Source: a bacterium
GTDB lineage: Bacteria; Oederibacteriota; CAKKQC01
DNA length: 64,000 nt
Reading direction: 5' to 3'
NCBI GenBank assembly: GCA_919901855.1
Contig: CAKKQC010000019.1
Coordinates: 33,653 to 97,652, forward strand
Under the pieces are notes generated by a model. That model worked only from the letters and a program-made list of their open reading frames with translations, searched no databases and was not told the DNA's origin. Shown here in pieces: positions 41,191-60,944 of the stretch. The position numbers and the translations under genes are program-made. The stretch's first letter is position 1. Each line of letters begins with the position of its first letter.

Positions 41191-42009
41191 TCAAGGCCTC
41201 CGTTGCACGATCCACTTATCCGAAAGCTTGGGGCGTCGGGTCTTGAGCCCCTTCGCCTTTTGACCCCAAGGCGAGACCGGGGGCCGCCCCGCTCCCGCCT
41301 TGCCCTCGCCACCGCCGTGCGGGTGGTCGACCGGGTTCATGGCCGCCCCGCGGACGTGCGGGCGACGGCCCATCCATCGCTTGCGGCCCGCGCTCCCGAT
41401 CCATACGTTCTCCCAGTCGAGATTCCCCACCTGTCCGACGGTCGCATAGCAGGTCAGGTTCACCCGGCGAACCTCGCCGGACGGCATCTTGAGGAAGGCG
41501 AACTCGCCTTCCTTGGCCTGCAACTGGACGGTCGCGCCCGCACTCCGGGCGAGCTGTCCCCCGTGACCGGGCGTCAGCTCGACGTTGTGAACCATGATCC
41601 CGGTCGGAATCGCCTCCAGCGGCAGGGCGTTCCCGACCTTGACCTCCACATTGGCCCCCGCGACGACCTTGTCGCCTGGCTTGAGGCCGTCGGGAGCGAG
41701 CACGTACCGCCGCTCGCCATCGGCGTAGCGCAGGAGCGCAATCAGAGCCCGCCGGCCCGGGTCGCGTTCGATCCGCTCGACGACCGCGGGGATGTCCCGC
41801 TTGTCGCGCTTGAAGTCGACGACCCGGTAGAGGTGCTTGTGTCCGCCGCCGCGGTGCCGAGCCGTGATCCGGCCGAGCGCGTTTCGCCCGCCGCGATTCT
41901 TGAACCGGCGGACCAGCGACTTCATCGGCCGGCCCTCGTGCAGGTTTTCGTGCACCAGGTAGCTCCGATGGCGCTGGCTCGGGGTGGTGGGTCGGCGGAT
42001 CTTCAGCAT
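41191..42009 (-). CDS. rplB: 50S ribosomal protein L2
   Basis: L2 is essential for subunit association and lies close to the peptidyl-transferase centre. The 272-residue product has '[20 protein letters not shown]', '[18 protein letters not shown]' and '[20 protein letters not shown]'. The C-terminal loop '[20 protein letters not shown]' contains the conserved histidine. It lies between rplW and rpsS. Confidence 0.98.
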   Translation of the reverse strand: MLKIRRPTTPSQRHRSYLVHENLHEGRPMKSLVRRFKNRGGRNALGRITARHRGGGHKHLYRVVDFKRDKRDIPAVVERIERDPGRRALIALLRYADGERRYVLAPDGLKPGDKVVAGANVEVKVGNALPLEAIPTGIMVHNVELTPGHGGQLARSAGATVQLQAKEGEFAFLKMPSGEVRRVNLTCYATVGQVGNLDWENVWIGSAGRKRWMGRRPHVRGAAMNPVDHPHGGGEGKAGAGRPPVSPWGQKAKGLKTRRPKLSDKWIVQRRP

Positions 42010-42022
42010 TTCGTGCCCCCCC

Positions 42023-42307
42023 TCAACCCGTCGCCGTGACGTCGAGCGTCAGGCCCTTGGCCAGCGTCACGATCGCGCGACGCGTGGACGGCCGGGTGAT
42101 GTAGTGCGCCCCACGCCGCTTCACCTTGCCGTGCCGGGTCACCGTCCGCACCGATACGACTTTCACCTTGAACAGCTTCTCGATGGCCTCGGCCACCTGC
42201 GGCTTGTTGGCATCCGGGTGGACGACGAATACGTACTGGCCGGCCGTCGCGAGACGCGCCGACTTTTCCGTGATCACGGGACGCACGATGATTTCTTCAG
42301 GAAGCAT
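42023..42307 (-). CDS. rplW: 50S ribosomal protein L23
   Basis: L23 is at the tunnel exit and docks trigger factor and SRP. The 94-residue product has '[20 protein letters not shown]', '[20 protein letters not shown]' and '[20 protein letters not shown]'. It overlaps the end of rplD by 11 bp. Confidence 0.96.
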   Translation of the reverse strand: MLPEEIIVRPVITEKSARLATAGQYVFVVHPDANKPQVAEAIEKLFKVKVVSVRTVTRHGKVKRRGAHYITRPSTRRAIVTLAKGLTLDVTATG

Positions 42308-42953
42308 GAACGTCCTCCGGACCGCACCGCTTCGCGAGGGACGCGAGCGCCTCGGCCGTCACCATGATCCGGGAGGCGTTGAGCAGGTCATAGACGGAGA
42401 CATCGGCGGCCATCGCGACCCGAACGCGCGGCAGGTTCCGGCAGGCCCGCAGGAGCCCCTCGTCCCGCCCGTCCCCCACGAACACGACGGCGCCCTCGGT
42501 GCCCAGCTTGGCCAGCAGGGAGGCGATAGTCTTCGTTTTCGGCGGGTCGAGGACCGGACGGTTCACGACGACCACCCGGCCGTCCTTCATCTTGGCCGCG
42601 AGCACGCTGCGCAGGGCGAGGCGGCGAATTCCGCGGGGCAGGTCCTTCGGGTACTTCCGGGGCCTCGGGCCGAAGGAAATCCCGCCGCCCGGCCACTGCG
42701 GCGCGCGGGTCGACCCCTGCCGGGCGCGACCCGTGTGCTTCTGCCGCCACGGCTTCCTGCCCCCGCCGCTGACTTCGCCCTTCGTCTTCGTGGACGCGGT
42801 GCCCACCCGCGCATTCGAGAGCTGGGCAACCACGGCAAGGTACACGGCGTGCGCGTGGGGGTGGACCGCAAAGACCGCGGGGGCCACGACGGTCCCCGCA
42901 GGCTCGCCGGCCGCGTCGAACTTCGACAGGGAGGGAACGACGGCGGTCGTCAT
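42297..42953 (-). CDS. rplD: 50S ribosomal protein L4
   Basis: L4 extends a loop into the exit tunnel and in some bacteria represses the S10 operon. The 218-residue product has the tunnel loop '[20 protein letters not shown]', then '[20 protein letters not shown]' and '[20 protein letters not shown]'. The ATG at 42953 overlaps the rplC stop, so the in-frame upstream extension is spurious. Confidence 0.96.
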   Translation of the reverse strand: MTTAVVPSLSKFDAAGEPAGTVVAPAVFAVHPHAHAVYLAVVAQLSNARVGTASTKTKGEVSGGGRKPWRQKHTGRARQGSTRAPQWPGGGISFGPRPRKYPKDLPRGIRRLALRSVLAAKMKDGRVVVVNRPVLDPPKTKTIASLLAKLGTEGAVVFVGDGRDEGLLRACRNLPRVRVAMAADVSVYDLLNASRIMVTAEALASLAKRCGPEDVHAS

Positions 42954-43693
42954 TTCTTCGCCGGCCCCTTCTTCGAGGCGGCCGTCTTGGCCCCCTCGGT
43001 ATCGTGGACCTCGACCCACAGCCGACGCGACGACGGCGCCTTCCGCTTGACCGTCGGCGTGATGCGGACCCACGACCCCGTCGCCCCCGGTACGGCACCC
43101 TTGACGACCAGGAGGTCGTGGGCCGCGTCAACCTTGAGGACCTCGAGATTCGGGGACGTGCTCGTCGCGTTGCCGTGGCGTCCACCCATCCGGGTGCCCC
43201 GGAGGGTGTGGCCCGGATCGGTCGAGGACCCGATCGAGCCAGGAGCGCGATGCGACATCGAGCCGTGGGTGTCGGGGCCGCCTTTGAATCCGTGCCGCTT
43301 CACCACGCCCTGAAAACCGTGGCCCTTGGACGTCCCCTGGACGTCGACACGATCCCCGGGCTTGAAGAGCTCGACCGTGAGCTTCGACCCCGTGGCGAGA
43401 TCCCCTGGGCCCTCTTTCGTGCGATGCGGGACGAACTCGGCCAACACCCGGTGCGGCGGCAGACCGAGCTTCGCAAAGACGCCGATCGCGGCTTTCGTCA
43501 TCCGGACCTCTGGTTTCGGCTCCTCGCGAAACGCCATCTGCACGGCATCGTAGCCGTCCGTCTCCTTGGTGCGCACGCGGGTCACGGTGCATGGGCCGGC
43601 GAGGATCACGGTCGCGCCCACGGCCCGGCCCTCGCGGTCAAAGACCTGGGTCATTTGGACCTTCTGTCCGAGGAGACCGACCCCGCGCGGCAT
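42950..43693 (-). CDS. rplC: 50S ribosomal protein L3
   Basis: L3 reaches toward the peptidyl-transferase centre. The 247-residue product starts '[20 protein letters not shown]'. It has '[20 protein letters not shown]', then '[20 protein letters not shown]' and '[20 protein letters not shown]'. A Lys/Ala-rich tail of about 30 residues follows the body. It lies between rpsJ and rplD. Confidence 0.97.
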   Translation of the reverse strand: MPRGVGLLGQKVQMTQVFDREGRAVGATVILAGPCTVTRVRTKETDGYDAVQMAFREEPKPEVRMTKAAIGVFAKLGLPPHRVLAEFVPHRTKEGPGDLATGSKLTVELFKPGDRVDVQGTSKGHGFQGVVKRHGFKGGPDTHGSMSHRAPGSIGSSTDPGHTLRGTRMGGRHGNATSTSPNLEVLKVDAAHDLLVVKGAVPGATGSWVRITPTVKRKAPSSRRLWVEVHDTEGAKTAASKKGPAKK

Positions 43694-43995
43694 CAGAGCT
43701 TGATCTCGACGCCGACGCCCGCCGGGAGTTCCAGCTTCATGAGGGCGTCGACGGTCTTCGTGGTGGGCTCCAGGATATCGAGGAGGCGCCTGTGCGTGCG
43801 GATCTCGAACTGCTCCCGCGACCGCTTGTCGATGTGGGGGGAACGCAGCACGGTGAACCGCTCGATGCGCGTGGGCAGGGGGATGGGTCCGGAGACGGAT
43901 GCCCCCATGCGCTTCACGGTCTCGACGATCTCGGCCGCGGACTGATCCAGCAGCCGGTGATCGAAGGCCTTCAGTTTGATCCGAATGCGCTGCAC
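43693..43995 (-). CDS. rpsJ: 30S ribosomal protein S10
   Basis: S10 is a head protein and also partners NusB in antitermination. The 100-residue product has '[20 protein letters not shown]', '[20 protein letters not shown]', then '[20 protein letters not shown]'. It lies 6 bp after fusA. The tuf gene that often separates them is absent here. Confidence 0.97.
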   Translation of the reverse strand: MQRIRIKLKAFDHRLLDQSAAEIVETVKRMGASVSGPIPLPTRIERFTVLRSPHIDKRSREQFEIRTHRRLLDILEPTTKTVDALMKLELPAGVGVEIKL

Positions 43996-44001
43996 CTTAC
44001 G

Positions 44002-46098
44002 TTACCTGCCTTCTCCTCTGTTGCCTCTAAACTTCGCCATAATCGGTTCCGCGACCGCTTTCGGCACGTCCTCGTAGAGTTTGAACTCCATCGAAGAGTT
44101 GCCGCGTCCCTGTGTCATCGAGCGCAGGGAAGTCACGTACCCGAACATCTCGCCCAACGGAACCAGCGCGCGCACCACGCGTGCGTTGCCCCGGAAGGTC
44201 ATCCCCTGCACCTGACCCCGTCTGGAGTTCAGATCTCCGATGACGTCCCCGACAAAGTCCTCGGGGACCACGACTTCGAGATCCATCACCGGCTCCGTCA
44301 GAACGGGTCGAGCCTTCATAACAGCCTCTTTGAACGCCATGGAGGCCGCGATCTTGAAGGCCATTTCCGACGAGTCGACCTCGTGGAAAGAACCATCATA
44401 CAGCACGGCGCGGAAATCCACCACCGGGTACCCGGCGATGACCCCCCCCTCCTTGGCCTCCTTGATCCCCTTGTCCACGGCGGGCCAGAACTCCCGGGGG
44501 ACGGACCCGCCGACGATCTCTGTAACGAATTCGTAGCCTTTTCCGGACTCCAGGGGCTCCAGCCGGATCGAGACGTCCCCGTACTGGCCCCGGCCCCCCG
44601 TCTGTTTGATGTATTTGACCCGGGTTTCGGCGATCTGCCGGATGGTCTCCTTGTAGGCGACCTGCGGCCGGCCGGTATTGGTCTGGACGTTGAACTCCCG
44701 CTTGAGGCGGTCGACGATGATGTCGAGGTGAAGCTCGCCCATCCCGGCGATGATGGTCTGGGACGTCTCGGAGTCCACCTTGACCTTGAGCGTGGGGTCC
44801 TCGTCGCACAGCCGGCCCAGCGCCATGCCCATCCGCTCCTGGTCCTCGCGCGTCTTGGGCTCGATGGCCAGGGAGATGACCGGCTCCGGGAAGACCGGAA
44901 CCTCGAGCAGGATCGGGTCGGTCTCGGGACAGAGCGTGTCCCCCGTCTTCGTGTCCTTGAATCCGACCACGCCCACGATGTCACCGGTCTCGGCCTGGTC
45001 CACCTCGTCCCGCTTGTTCGCGTGCATGACCAGCAGGCGGCCGACGCGCTCGCGGATCCCGCGAGTCGCGTTGTACACGTACGAGCCCGAGGCCAGCACC
45101 CCCGAGTAGGCGCGCACGAAGGTCAGCTTCCCCACGAACGGGTCGACCGCGATCTTGAAAGCCAGGCCACAGAACGGCTCCGCGTTGTCCGGCTTCCGGA
45201 ACATCTCGCTGTTGTCCTTCGGGCTCGTCCCCCTTACCGGCTTCAGCTCCGCCGGCGAGGGCAGGTACCGGACCACGGCGTCCAGGAGCGGCTGGACGCC
45301 GCGGTTCCGGAACGACGAGCCGCACAGGCAGGGCACGATCTTGCCCGACACGGTGCCGCGCCGCAGGCACGCGTGGATTTCGTCTTCCGAGATCGGGTGC
45401 CCCTCGAGAAACTTGTGCATGACGGCGTCGTCGAACTCGACGCACGCCTCGAGCATCTTCTCCCGCGCCTTGGCCGACTTTTCGGCGAGCTCGGGCGGAA
45501 TGTCGAGGACCTCGTAGTCCTTGCCCTTGGTGTCGTCGTGCCACAGCAGGGCCTTCATGCGGATCAGGTCGACGACGCCGAGGAACTTGTCCTCGGCGCC
45601 CCAGGCCACCTGGATGGGACACGTCTTGGCCGCGAGCTTGTCGATCATGGATGCGATGGTCATGTCGAAGTCCGCACCAACCCGGTCCATCTTGTTCGCG
45701 TAGGCGATCCTCGGCACGGAGTACTTGTCCGCCTGGCGCCACACCGTCTCCGACTGCGGCTCGACACCCGCGGAGGCGTCGAACACGACGACCGCACCGT
45801 CGAGTACGCGGAGGCTGCGCTCGACCTCGACCGTGAAGTCCACGTGCCCGGGCGTGTCAACGATGTTGATCTGGTGGTCGAGCCAGAAGGTCGTGGTCGC
45901 GGCAGCCGTGATCGTGATCCCCCGCTCGCGTTCCTGGTCCATCCAGTCCATCTGCGTGTTGCCGTCGTCGACGTTCCCGAGCTTGTGGATACGGCCGGTG
46001 TAGAACAGGATGCGCTCGGTCGTCGTCGTCTTGCCCGCGTCGATGTGCGCGCAGATACCGATGTTCCGGATACGTGATAGTTCGGTCGCTCGTGCCAC
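44002..46098 (-). CDS. fusA: Elongation factor G
   Basis: EF-G is the translocation GTPase. The 698-residue product has the P-loop '[20 protein letters not shown]', switch-region '[14 protein letters not shown]', '[20 protein letters not shown]' and '[12 protein letters not shown]'. The C-terminal domains IV/V include 'KPVRGTSP'-type and 'GRVRGDVS'-type elements (e.g. '[20 protein letters not shown]'). Length is normal. It lies between rpsG and rpsJ. Confidence 0.98.
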   Translation of the reverse strand: MARATELSRIRNIGICAHIDAGKTTTTERILFYTGRIHKLGNVDDGNTQMDWMDQERERGITITAAATTTFWLDHQINIVDTPGHVDFTVEVERSLRVLDGAVVVFDASAGVEPQSETVWRQADKYSVPRIAYANKMDRVGADFDMTIASMIDKLAAKTCPIQVAWGAEDKFLGVVDLIRMKALLWHDDTKGKDYEVLDIPPELAEKSAKAREKMLEACVEFDDAVMHKFLEGHPISEDEIHACLRRGTVSGKIVPCLCGSSFRNRGVQPLLDAVVRYLPSPAELKPVRGTSPKDNSEMFRKPDNAEPFCGLAFKIAVDPFVGKLTFVRAYSGVLASGSYVYNATRGIRERVGRLLVMHANKRDEVDQAETGDIVGVVGFKDTKTGDTLCPETDPILLEVPVFPEPVISLAIEPKTREDQERMGMALGRLCDEDPTLKVKVDSETSQTIIAGMGELHLDIIVDRLKREFNVQTNTGRPQVAYKETIRQIAETRVKYIKQTGGRGQYGDVSIRLEPLESGKGYEFVTEIVGGSVPREFWPAVDKGIKEAKEGGVIAGYPVVDFRAVLYDGSFHEVDSSEMAFKIAASMAFKEAVMKARPVLTEPVMDLEVVVPEDFVGDVIGDLNSRRGQVQGMTFRGNARVVRALVPLGEMFGYVTSLRSMTQGRGNSSMEFKLYEDVPKAVAEPIMAKFRGNRGEGR

Positions 46099-46121
46099 TT
46101 GGGGTTGCTCCTTCGCCCGCT

Positions 46122-46589
46122 CTACCAGCGATAGTGCGCGAAGGCGCGGTTGGCTTCGGCCATCTTGTGTACTTCGTCCCGCTTCTTCATGGCCGCGCCG
46201 GTCCCGGCCGCCGCCTCGCCCAGCTCACCCGCCAGACGCTCGATGAGGCTCCGCTCGGTGCGCGCCTCCGTCGCCGTCAGTATCCAGCGAATGGCCAGGG
46301 CCAGCCGGCGCTCGGGCCGGACCTCGATGGGCACCTGGTAGTTCGCGCCACCGACGCGGCGGGCGCGCACCTCGAGCACGGGTTTGACGTTCTCGATCGC
46401 GGTCTTGAGGACGTTGATCGCCGATAGCCCCCGCTTTTCGAGCGTGTCCATGGCACCGTAGACGACCCCTTCCGCCGTGGCGCGCTCGCCGTCCTTCATG
46501 ATGCAGTTCACGATCTTGGACACCAGCTTGCTCTGGTAGCGGGTGTCGGGATCCACGTCGCGCCGGGGAGCCCGTCCGTGGCGAGGCAT
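46122..46589 (-). CDS. rpsG: 30S ribosomal protein S7
   Basis: S7 nucleates the 3' major domain of 16S rRNA and contacts mRNA at the E site. The 155-residue product has '[20 protein letters not shown]', '[20 protein letters not shown]', then '[18 protein letters not shown]' and '[20 protein letters not shown]'. The ATG overlaps the rpsL stop by 1 bp. Confidence 0.97.
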   Translation of the reverse strand: MPRHGRAPRRDVDPDTRYQSKLVSKIVNCIMKDGERATAEGVVYGAMDTLEKRGLSAINVLKTAIENVKPVLEVRARRVGGANYQVPIEVRPERRLALAIRWILTATEARTERSLIERLAGELGEAAAGTGAAMKKRDEVHKMAEANRAFAHYRW

Positions 46590-46980
46590 CAGGCGGCTCC
46601 TTCGGCGGACTTCTTGGGCCGCTTGGCGCCGTACCGGGACCGGCTGCGCCGGCGATCCGTCACGCCCTGGGCGTCGAGGACGCCGCGGACGATGTGGTAG
46701 CGCACGCCCGGCAGGTCGGGAACGCGGCCCCCGCGCACGAGGACGATCGAGTGTTCCTGGAGGTTGTGGCCGATCCCGGGGATGTAGGCCGTCACCTCGA
46801 TGCCGTTGCTCATGCGCACCCGGGCGACCTTCCGGAGGGCCGAGTTCGGCTTCTTGGGCGTCACGGTCTTCACGACCAGGCACACGCCCCGCTTGAACGG
46901 GGCGGATTGGAGGGCCGGCGAGCGCGAGTGCCCGCCCTTCATGGTCCGCGGATGACGGATAAGCTGCGAGATGGTGGGCA

Positions 46981-46981
<1 letters not shown>
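46589..46981 (-). CDS. rpsL: 30S ribosomal protein S12
   Basis: S12 sits at the decoding centre. The 130-residue product has '[20 protein letters not shown]', '[20 protein letters not shown]', then '[20 protein letters not shown]'. The lysines whose replacement gives streptomycin resistance in other species are unchanged here. It overlaps the rpoC stop by 1 bp, joining the rif and str clusters. Confidence 0.97.
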
Positions 46982-51162
<4,181 letters not shown>

Positions 51163-51164
51163 GG

Positions 51165-55061
<3,897 letters not shown>

Positions 55062-55083
55062 GAGTTCTTCTTGCCTCCGCTGG

Positions 55084-55470
55084 TTACTTGATCTCGATCG
55101 TCGCGCCGCTCTCCGCGAACTTGGCCTTGATGGCCTCGCCTTCCTCGGGGGTCACGCCTTCCTTGACCGGCTTCGGCGCGCCGTCGACGAGCTCCTTGGC
55201 TTCCTTCAGCCCGAGCCCCGTGACCTCGCGCACCACCTTGATGACCGCGATCTTCTTGTCGCCCGCGGCCGCCAGCACGACGTTCACCGTGGACGGGGCT
55301 TCCTTCGCACCCGCCGCCGCAGCCCCACCGCCCGCCGCCGGTGCCGCCACCATCGCGGCCGCCGCGGAAACCTGGAACTCGGCCTCGAAGGCCTTGATGA
55401 ACTCGTTGAACTGGAGCAGCGTCCAGCCCTTCATGTCCTCGAGCACTTCGGTCGGATTCAGCTTGCTCAT
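55084..55470 (-). CDS. rplL: 50S ribosomal protein L7/L12
   Basis: This is the stalk protein that recruits translation GTPases. The 128-residue product has an N-terminal dimerisation helix, an Ala/Gly hinge (about residues 38-55) and the C-terminal domain '[20 protein letters not shown]', then '[20 protein letters not shown]'. It lies between rplJ and rpoB. Confidence 0.97.
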   Translation of the reverse strand: MSKLNPTEVLEDMKGWTLLQFNEFIKAFEAEFQVSAAAAMVAAPAAGGGAAAAGAKEAPSTVNVVLAAAGDKKIAVIKVVREVTGLGLKEAKELVDGAPKPVKEGVTPEEGEAIKAKFAESGATIEIK

Positions 55471-55485
55471 TGATGGATCCTCCTT

Positions 55486-56025
55486 TTAAGCCTTCGGCGC
55501 CTTCTTGGCCGCTTCCTTCATCAACAATGCCAGTTTCGTCAGCATACTCGTGAAGTCCCGCGCCGCACGCGAGAAGGGCGCCTTCATCGTGCCCGCCGCC
55601 ATGGTCAGCAACTCGCGACGGCCCGGCAGGGCCGCCAGCGCCTTGAGCTCCGCCACGTCCAACGGGCGCCGGTCGAGAAGCCCGCCCTTGAGGGAGAGCT
55701 TCTCGTGCTCGGACGCGAACGTCGTGAGCGCCTTCAGACCCGCCACCGGATCGTCCGCGAGGAACGCCACCGCCGTGTTCATCTTCAGCCAGTCGCCGCA
55801 GCCCGGCACCTGCTCCGCCTCGCACGCGAGCTTCATGAGCCGGTTCTTGACGACCTTGAGGCTCGCCGCGGTCGGCCGGATGGCCTTCCGGAGCTCCGTC
55901 GTCTCCGTGCTGTCCAGCCGCTGGGCATCGAGGAAGACCATTCCCGACGCGCCCCGGATCCGCTCCCGCAGACCCTGGATCATCTCCGCCCGCTTCGCCT
56001 TGCCCACGGACACGCTCGACGCCAT
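55486..56025 (-). CDS. rplJ: 50S ribosomal protein L10
   Basis: L10 anchors L7/L12 dimers on the ribosome. The 179-residue product has 'GKAKRAEMIQGLRERIRGAS', 'LKVVKNRLMKLACE' and 'AVAFLADDPVAGLKALTTFA'. It also has a C-terminal helix for L7/L12 binding. It follows rplA by 4 bp. No obvious separate L10 leader promoter is visible. Confidence 0.95.
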   Translation of the reverse strand: MASSVSVGKAKRAEMIQGLRERIRGASGMVFLDAQRLDSTETTELRKAIRPTAASLKVVKNRLMKLACEAEQVPGCGDWLKMNTAVAFLADDPVAGLKALTTFASEHEKLSLKGGLLDRRPLDVAELKALAALPGRRELLTMAAGTMKAPFSRAARDFTSMLTKLALLMKEAAKKAPKA

Positions 56026-56029
56026 GACG

Positions 56030-56725
56030 TCAAACCTCCTGCGGCGCGAACGCGTTCGCGTCCACTTCCACGCCGGGACCCATCGTCGATGAAAGGAACA
56101 CCCGCCGAACGTACGCCCCCTTGGCGGCCGGCGGACGCATCCGCATCAGGACCTCCATCACCGCGCCCGCGTTCGCGACGAGGTGCTCCGCGGGGAACGA
56201 GGCCTTGCCGACCGCCGCGTGGATGATGCCGTAGCTGTCGTTCCGAAGCTCGAGCCGGCCCGCCTTGCTCTCCTTCACGATCCGGCCGACGTCCATGGTG
56301 ACCGTGCCGGACTTCGGGTTGGGCATGAGGCCCCTGGGGCCCAGCACCTTGCCCAGGGGACTCGCAGCCCGCATGAGGTCCGGCGTGGCGATGACGACGT
56401 CGAAATCCAGCCAACCCTTCGAGATCTTCTCGATGAGGTCCTCGGCACCGACGTAGTCCGCGCCGGCCGCCTGGGCCTCCTTCTCCTTCTCCCCCTTCGC
56501 CAGTACGAGCACCTTGCGCGTCGTTCCGCTCCCGTGTGGGAGGACCGCGGCGGTCCTAACAGCCTGGTCGCTCTGCTTGGGATCGATACCGAGCCGGACG
56601 GTGAGTTCCACCGTCTCGTCGAACTTCGCCGTCGCGCACTTCTTCACGATCGCGACAGCCTCGGGCACCGCGTACCGCTTGGTCCGGTCCACGGACGTCA
56701 CCACCGCTTCGAAGCGCTTACTCAT
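56030..56725 (-). CDS. rplA: 50S ribosomal protein L1
   Basis: L1 forms the mobile stalk at the E site. The 231-residue product has '[20 protein letters not shown]', '[20 protein letters not shown]', '[19 protein letters not shown]' and '[20 protein letters not shown]'. The ATG at 56725 overlaps the rplK stop, so longer in-frame starts are excluded. Confidence 0.97.
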   Translation of the reverse strand: MSKRFEAVVTSVDRTKRYAVPEAVAIVKKCATAKFDETVELTVRLGIDPKQSDQAVRTAAVLPHGSGTTRKVLVLAKGEKEKEAQAAGADYVGAEDLIEKISKGWLDFDVVIATPDLMRAASPLGKVLGPRGLMPNPKSGTVTMDVGRIVKESKAGRLELRNDSYGIIHAAVGKASFPAEHLVANAGAVMEVLMRMRPPAAKGAYVRRVFLSSTMGPGVEVDANAFAPQEV

Positions 56726-57150
56726 GCCGACACCTCCAACCCCATGCTCCGGGCCGTCCCCTCGACCTGCGAGATGGCGGCCTCGAGCGTCCCCGAGTTG
56801 AGGTCCTGCATCTTCGACTTGGCGATCTCCACCACCTGCTCCCGCGTCACCTGGCCGACCTTCGTCCGGTTCGGTTCCGCGGACGCCTTGGCGATCCCCG
56901 CGGCCCGCTTGAGCAGGACGGCCACCGGGGGCGTCTTCGTAATGAAGGTGAAGCTCCGGTCCGCGTATACCGTGAGCACCACCGGGATGATGAGCCCTTC
57001 CTGGCTGCCCGTCGCCGCGTTGAACTGCTTGCAGAACTCCATGATGTTCACGCCGTGCTGGCCCAGGGCCGGGCCGACCGGGGGGGCCGGAGTCGCCCCT
57101 CCCGCGCGAATCTGGAGCTTCACCATGGCGATCTGCTTCTTCGGAGCCAT
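56722..57150 (-). CDS. rplK: 50S ribosomal protein L11
   Basis: L11 binds the GTPase-associated centre. The 142-residue product has '[20 protein letters not shown]', then '[20 protein letters not shown]' and '[20 protein letters not shown]'. It overlaps nusG by 1 bp and rplA by 4 bp. Confidence 0.97.
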   Translation of the reverse strand: MAPKKQIAMVKLQIRAGGATPAPPVGPALGQHGVNIMEFCKQFNAATGSQEGLIIPVVLTVYADRSFTFITKTPPVAVLLKRAAGIAKASAEPNRTKVGQVTREQVVEIAKSKMQDLNSGTLEAAISQVEGTARSMGLEVSA

Positions 57151-57677
57151 CAGGTCTTCTCGATCTGCTCGAAGTCAACCTCGAGCGGGGTCTGGCGGCC
57201 GAAGATCGACACCGTAATGCGGACCTTGCCGCGCTGGGGGTTCACTTCCTCGATGACGCCCTGGAAATTCACGAAGGGGCCGCTCGTGATCTTGACCGGC
57301 TCCCCTTCCTCGAACTGGGTCTTCGGACGCGGACGCGACTTCGCCTTGCCAATCTGCTCGAAAATCGTCTCCACCTCGGTCTCGGCGAGCGCCACGGGGC
57401 GGTCGCCGCCAAGGAACCCGGTCACGCGGGGCGTGTTCCGGATAACGTGCCACAGCTCGTCGGTCATGTCCATCTGGACCAGGATGTATCCCGGGAAGAA
57501 CTTGCGCTGAGTGATCTTCTTCTTCCCCTCACGAATTTCGGCGACCTCCTCGGTCGGGATGAGCACCTGCGAGACGTGCTCGTTCAGGCCCGCCTCGTCG
57601 ACGCGCTTGGCGAGGTGGTCCTTCACCTTCTGCTCGAACCCCGAATATGTATTGACCACGAACCACTCCATCGGCAT
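57150..57677 (-). CDS. nusG: Transcription termination/antitermination protein NusG
   Basis: NusG binds RNA polymerase and links it to Rho or the ribosome. The 175-residue product has the NGN domain ('[20 protein letters not shown]', '[20 protein letters not shown]') and the KOW domain ('[20 protein letters not shown]'). I chose the ATG at 57677 (GGGG 5 nt upstream); 57671 is also possible. It lies between secE and rplK. Confidence 0.97.
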   Translation of the reverse strand: MPMEWFVVNTYSGFEQKVKDHLAKRVDEAGLNEHVSQVLIPTEEVAEIREGKKKITQRKFFPGYILVQMDMTDELWHVIRNTPRVTGFLGGDRPVALAETEVETIFEQIGKAKSRPRPKTQFEEGEPVKITSGPFVNFQGVIEEVNPQRGKVRITVSIFGRQTPLEVDFEQIEKT

Positions 57678-57694
57678 CGGATCCCCTATCCCCG

Positions 57695-57895
57695 TTATCT
57701 CAGGATGACCAAGAGCACATTCGAGATCAGCAGGTCGTAGAAGGCCAGCAACAGCGCCAGCGCCGCCGTGGCCGCGATCACGACCGCCGTCGCCCCGGCA
57801 ATTTCCCGCGACGTCGGCCACGTAACCCGGCGCACTTCCTGGCCGACCTCGGCCACGAATGCCTTCGCCCGCTCGAACCACTCACGCACTCCCAC
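57695..57895 (-). CDS. secE: Protein translocase subunit SecE
   Basis: SecE clamps SecY in the translocon. The 66-residue product has the amphipathic segment 'RAKAFVAEVGQEVRRVTWPT' then 'SREI', and one membrane helix (about residues 36-62). It is the short single-span form. It lies between tRNA-Trp and nusG, the usual place. Confidence 0.96.
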   Translation of the reverse strand: MGVREWFERAKAFVAEVGQEVRRVTWPTSREIAGATAVVIAATAALALLLAFYDLLISNVLLVILR

Positions 57896-57954
57896 GCTGA
57901 TCCAACCCTCCCCGAATCATTCCGGCCCGGCGACGCCGGACCGCTACCAAGCCC

Positions 57955-58027
57955 CAGGCCTGACAGGCTTCGAACCTGCAACCCCCGGTTTTGGAGACCG
58001 GTGCTCTGCCAATTGAGCTACAGGCCT
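57955..58027 (-). tRNA. tRNA-Trp (anticodon CCA)
   Basis: The acceptor stem AGGCCTG pairs with CAGGCCT. The D stem GCTC/GAGC, the anticodon stem CCGGT/ACCGG with loop CTCCAAA, and the T arm GCAGG-TTCGAAG-CCTGT all form. The discriminator base is G. CCA is not encoded. It lies between rpmG and secE, where tRNA-Trp is common. Confidence 0.97.
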
Positions 58028-58042
58028 ACTGCATCAACAGGC

Positions 58043-58192
58043 CTACTTCGCCTCCCGGTGCGCGACAGCTTTCCGGCAGAACGGGCAGAACTTCTTCAAT
58101 TCGATCCGCCCCGACTGCTTCTTCCGGTCCTTGGTCGTGGTGTAGTTCCGGCGCTTGCACTCGCCACAGGCCAGATGCACCACTTCCCGCAT
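58043..58192 (-). CDS. rpmG: 50S ribosomal protein L33
   Basis: This 49-residue protein, read directly, starts MREVVHLACGECKRRNYTTT and has a second cysteine pair in 'FCPFCRK'. Four cysteines indicate the zinc-binding form of L33. It lies between tuf and tRNA-Trp. Confidence 0.95.
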   Translation of the reverse strand: MREVVHLACGECKRRNYTTTKDRKKQSGRIELKKFCPFCRKAVAHREAK

Positions 58193-58219
58193 GTCCGCCG
58201 TTCCTCCCCTACCCGCCGC

Positions 58220-59419
<1,200 letters not shown>

Positions 59420-59494
59420 GCGACGGACTCCTTTGTGTGAGTGTCAGGTCCTGCGTATGAACGTCCCTAAGAAAGTCCCTTGTCCTCGACGGAC

Positions 59495-59566
<72 letters not shown>

Positions 59567-59583
59567 GCTGGCCAAGAGGATAC

Positions 59584-59612
59584 AGTCTATAGGAGGAGTG
59601 GCTATCAGTCAA
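59584..59612 (-). promoter_or_regulatory. Sigma70-type promoter for tRNA-Thr-tuf and the translation array
   Basis: On the minus strand TTGACT (59607-59612, 5 of 6) and TAGACT (59584-59589, 4 of 6) are separated by 17 bp. Predicted transcription would begin about 10 bp before the mature tRNA-Thr 5' end. It is the only clear promoter before the ribosomal genes. Confidence 0.6.
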
Positions 59613-59616
59613 GACA

Positions 59617-59638
59617 GGCCACCCCCTTGGGGGTAGCC
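59617..59638 (-). terminator. G/C hairpin upstream of the tRNA-Thr promoter
   Basis: ACCCCC (59621-59626) pairs with GGGGGT (59629-59634), flanked by GGCC and GCC. It lies between larC and the promoter, where it could end the larBC transcript. No U tract follows. Confidence 0.4.
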
Positions 59639-59708
59639 CTTGCATCATTGATCCACAGGGGTTTTTGCCGATCCCCCCAGGCACCTGCATCTCCTATACC
59701 ACACGTGG

Positions 59709-59730
59709 GGCCGGTAACGCAATGCCGGCC
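59709..59730 (-). terminator. Hairpin directly after larC
   Basis: GGCCGG at 59709-59714 pairs with CCGGCC at 59725-59730 around a 10-base loop and touches the larC stop codon. It lacks a U tract. With the hairpin at 59617-59638 it probably insulates larBC from the translation array. Confidence 0.4.
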
Positions 59731-60944
59731 TACCGCTTGGGTCCCCCCAGCCTGGCCCAGAGACCCCGGGCCTCCTCCAATACCAGCCGCGCGGGGACCC
59801 CGTGGCGGGCGGCCAGACGCCGCACCTCCCGCCATTCCGGTATCGCGTGAAAGCTGGCCCCCTCGCCGGCGACCTTGAAGGTGAGCGCCCCCCACCGCGT
59901 CCCGAGCCGGACCTCCCGCCGCACCAGCCGGACCCGCTCCGGCCGGGTGATCCGCACCCCCAGCGTGCCCGTCTCCTCCAGCACCGCCCGTACCATGGCG
60001 TCGAGGCGGTCCGCGGGAGCCAGCACGGTGAGCGCGACCCCCGGACGGTTCCGTTTCATCGAGACGGCGGTGGTCCAGGCTTCGAGCGCGCCGTCCCGGT
60101 ACACGCGCTCGAGCACGGCCTGGACGAGCTGGGGACTCATGTCGTCGACGACGGCGTCCAGCTGGCGGAGTTCCTCCTCCGGCGCCGTGCCCGGCGCATC
60201 CGTCGTCCCCAGGAACGCCCGCAGGATATTCGGACGGTCCACCGGATCGCGCGCGCCCGCCCCACACCCGATCCGGTCGACCAGCATGGGGGGCGGAAGG
60301 CCCGGTTCGGCCAGACCCGCGACCAGGGCCGCACCAGTGGGCGTCGCGAGTTCCCCCCTCCCCAAGCCGAACCGGACCGTCCGGCCGCGCAGCAACTCCG
60401 CCGTGGCCGGGGCCGGCACAGGCAGGTCGCCGTGCGCAGTGCCGACGCGGCCGGAGCCGACGGTCACCGGCGAGGCAAAGACGCGCTCGACACCCAACCG
60501 GTGCAGGACGAGCAGACTGCCGAAGACGTCCACGGCGGTGTCCACATCCTCGAGCTCGTGCAGGTGGACGTGCGCGACCCGGCGTCCATGCACCGCCGAT
60601 TCTGCGCGCAGGATCCGGGCGACGATGCGCGCGCCGGTCGCCGCGACGCCGGATGACAGGCCCGCCGACCGCGCGCGGCGCTCGAGGCTCGCGACGAGAC
60701 TCGGAGCCCCGTGCGTTCCCGTCGCCTTCGGCCGCACGTCGACGCGGAGCGCCGCGAATCCACGGCGCCGCACGCGATGGACTCGCCAGGACCACGCGGG
60801 CAGGCGCAGCCTCCGCAGGTCGCGGGCGACCGCGGCGGCAAGGCCGCCTCGGCTGGACGCGATCGCTTCGCCGAGGTCGAGCAGCGCGCCGAGGACCATG
60901 TCGCCGCTCACGCCCGACGAGCAGTCGAGGTAGAGGATTCTCAC
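59730..60944 (-). CDS. larC: Nickel-pincer cofactor biosynthesis protein LarC
   Basis: LarC is the CTP-dependent nickel insertase that completes the nickel-pincer nucleotide used by lactate racemase-type enzymes. The 404-residue product starts 'VRILYLDCSSGVSGDMVLGA'. It has 'ESAVHGRRVAHVHLHELEDV' then 'DTAVDVFG', 'TVGSGRVGTAHGDLPVPAPA' then 'TAELLRG', and 'ELATPTGAALVAGL'. The C-terminal part has 'DDMSPQLVQAVLERVYRDGA'. The GTG at 60944 overlaps the larB stop by 4 bp. The enzyme that would use the cofactor is not in the window. Confidence 0.93.
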   Translation of the reverse strand: MRILYLDCSSGVSGDMVLGALLDLGEAIASSRGGLAAAVARDLRRLRLPAWSWRVHRVRRRGFAALRVDVRPKATGTHGAPSLVASLERRARSAGLSSGVAATGARIVARILRAESAVHGRRVAHVHLHELEDVDTAVDVFGSLLVLHRLGVERVFASPVTVGSGRVGTAHGDLPVPAPATAELLRGRTVRFGLGRGELATPTGAALVAGLAEPGLPPPMLVDRIGCGAGARDPVDRPNILRAFLGTTDAPGTAPEEELRQLDAVVDDMSPQLVQAVLERVYRDGALEAWTTAVSMKRNRPGVALTVLAPADRLDAMVRAVLEETGTLGVRITRPERVRLVRREVRLGTRWGALTFKVAGEGASFHAIPEWREVRRLAARHGVPARLVLEEARGLWARLGGPKR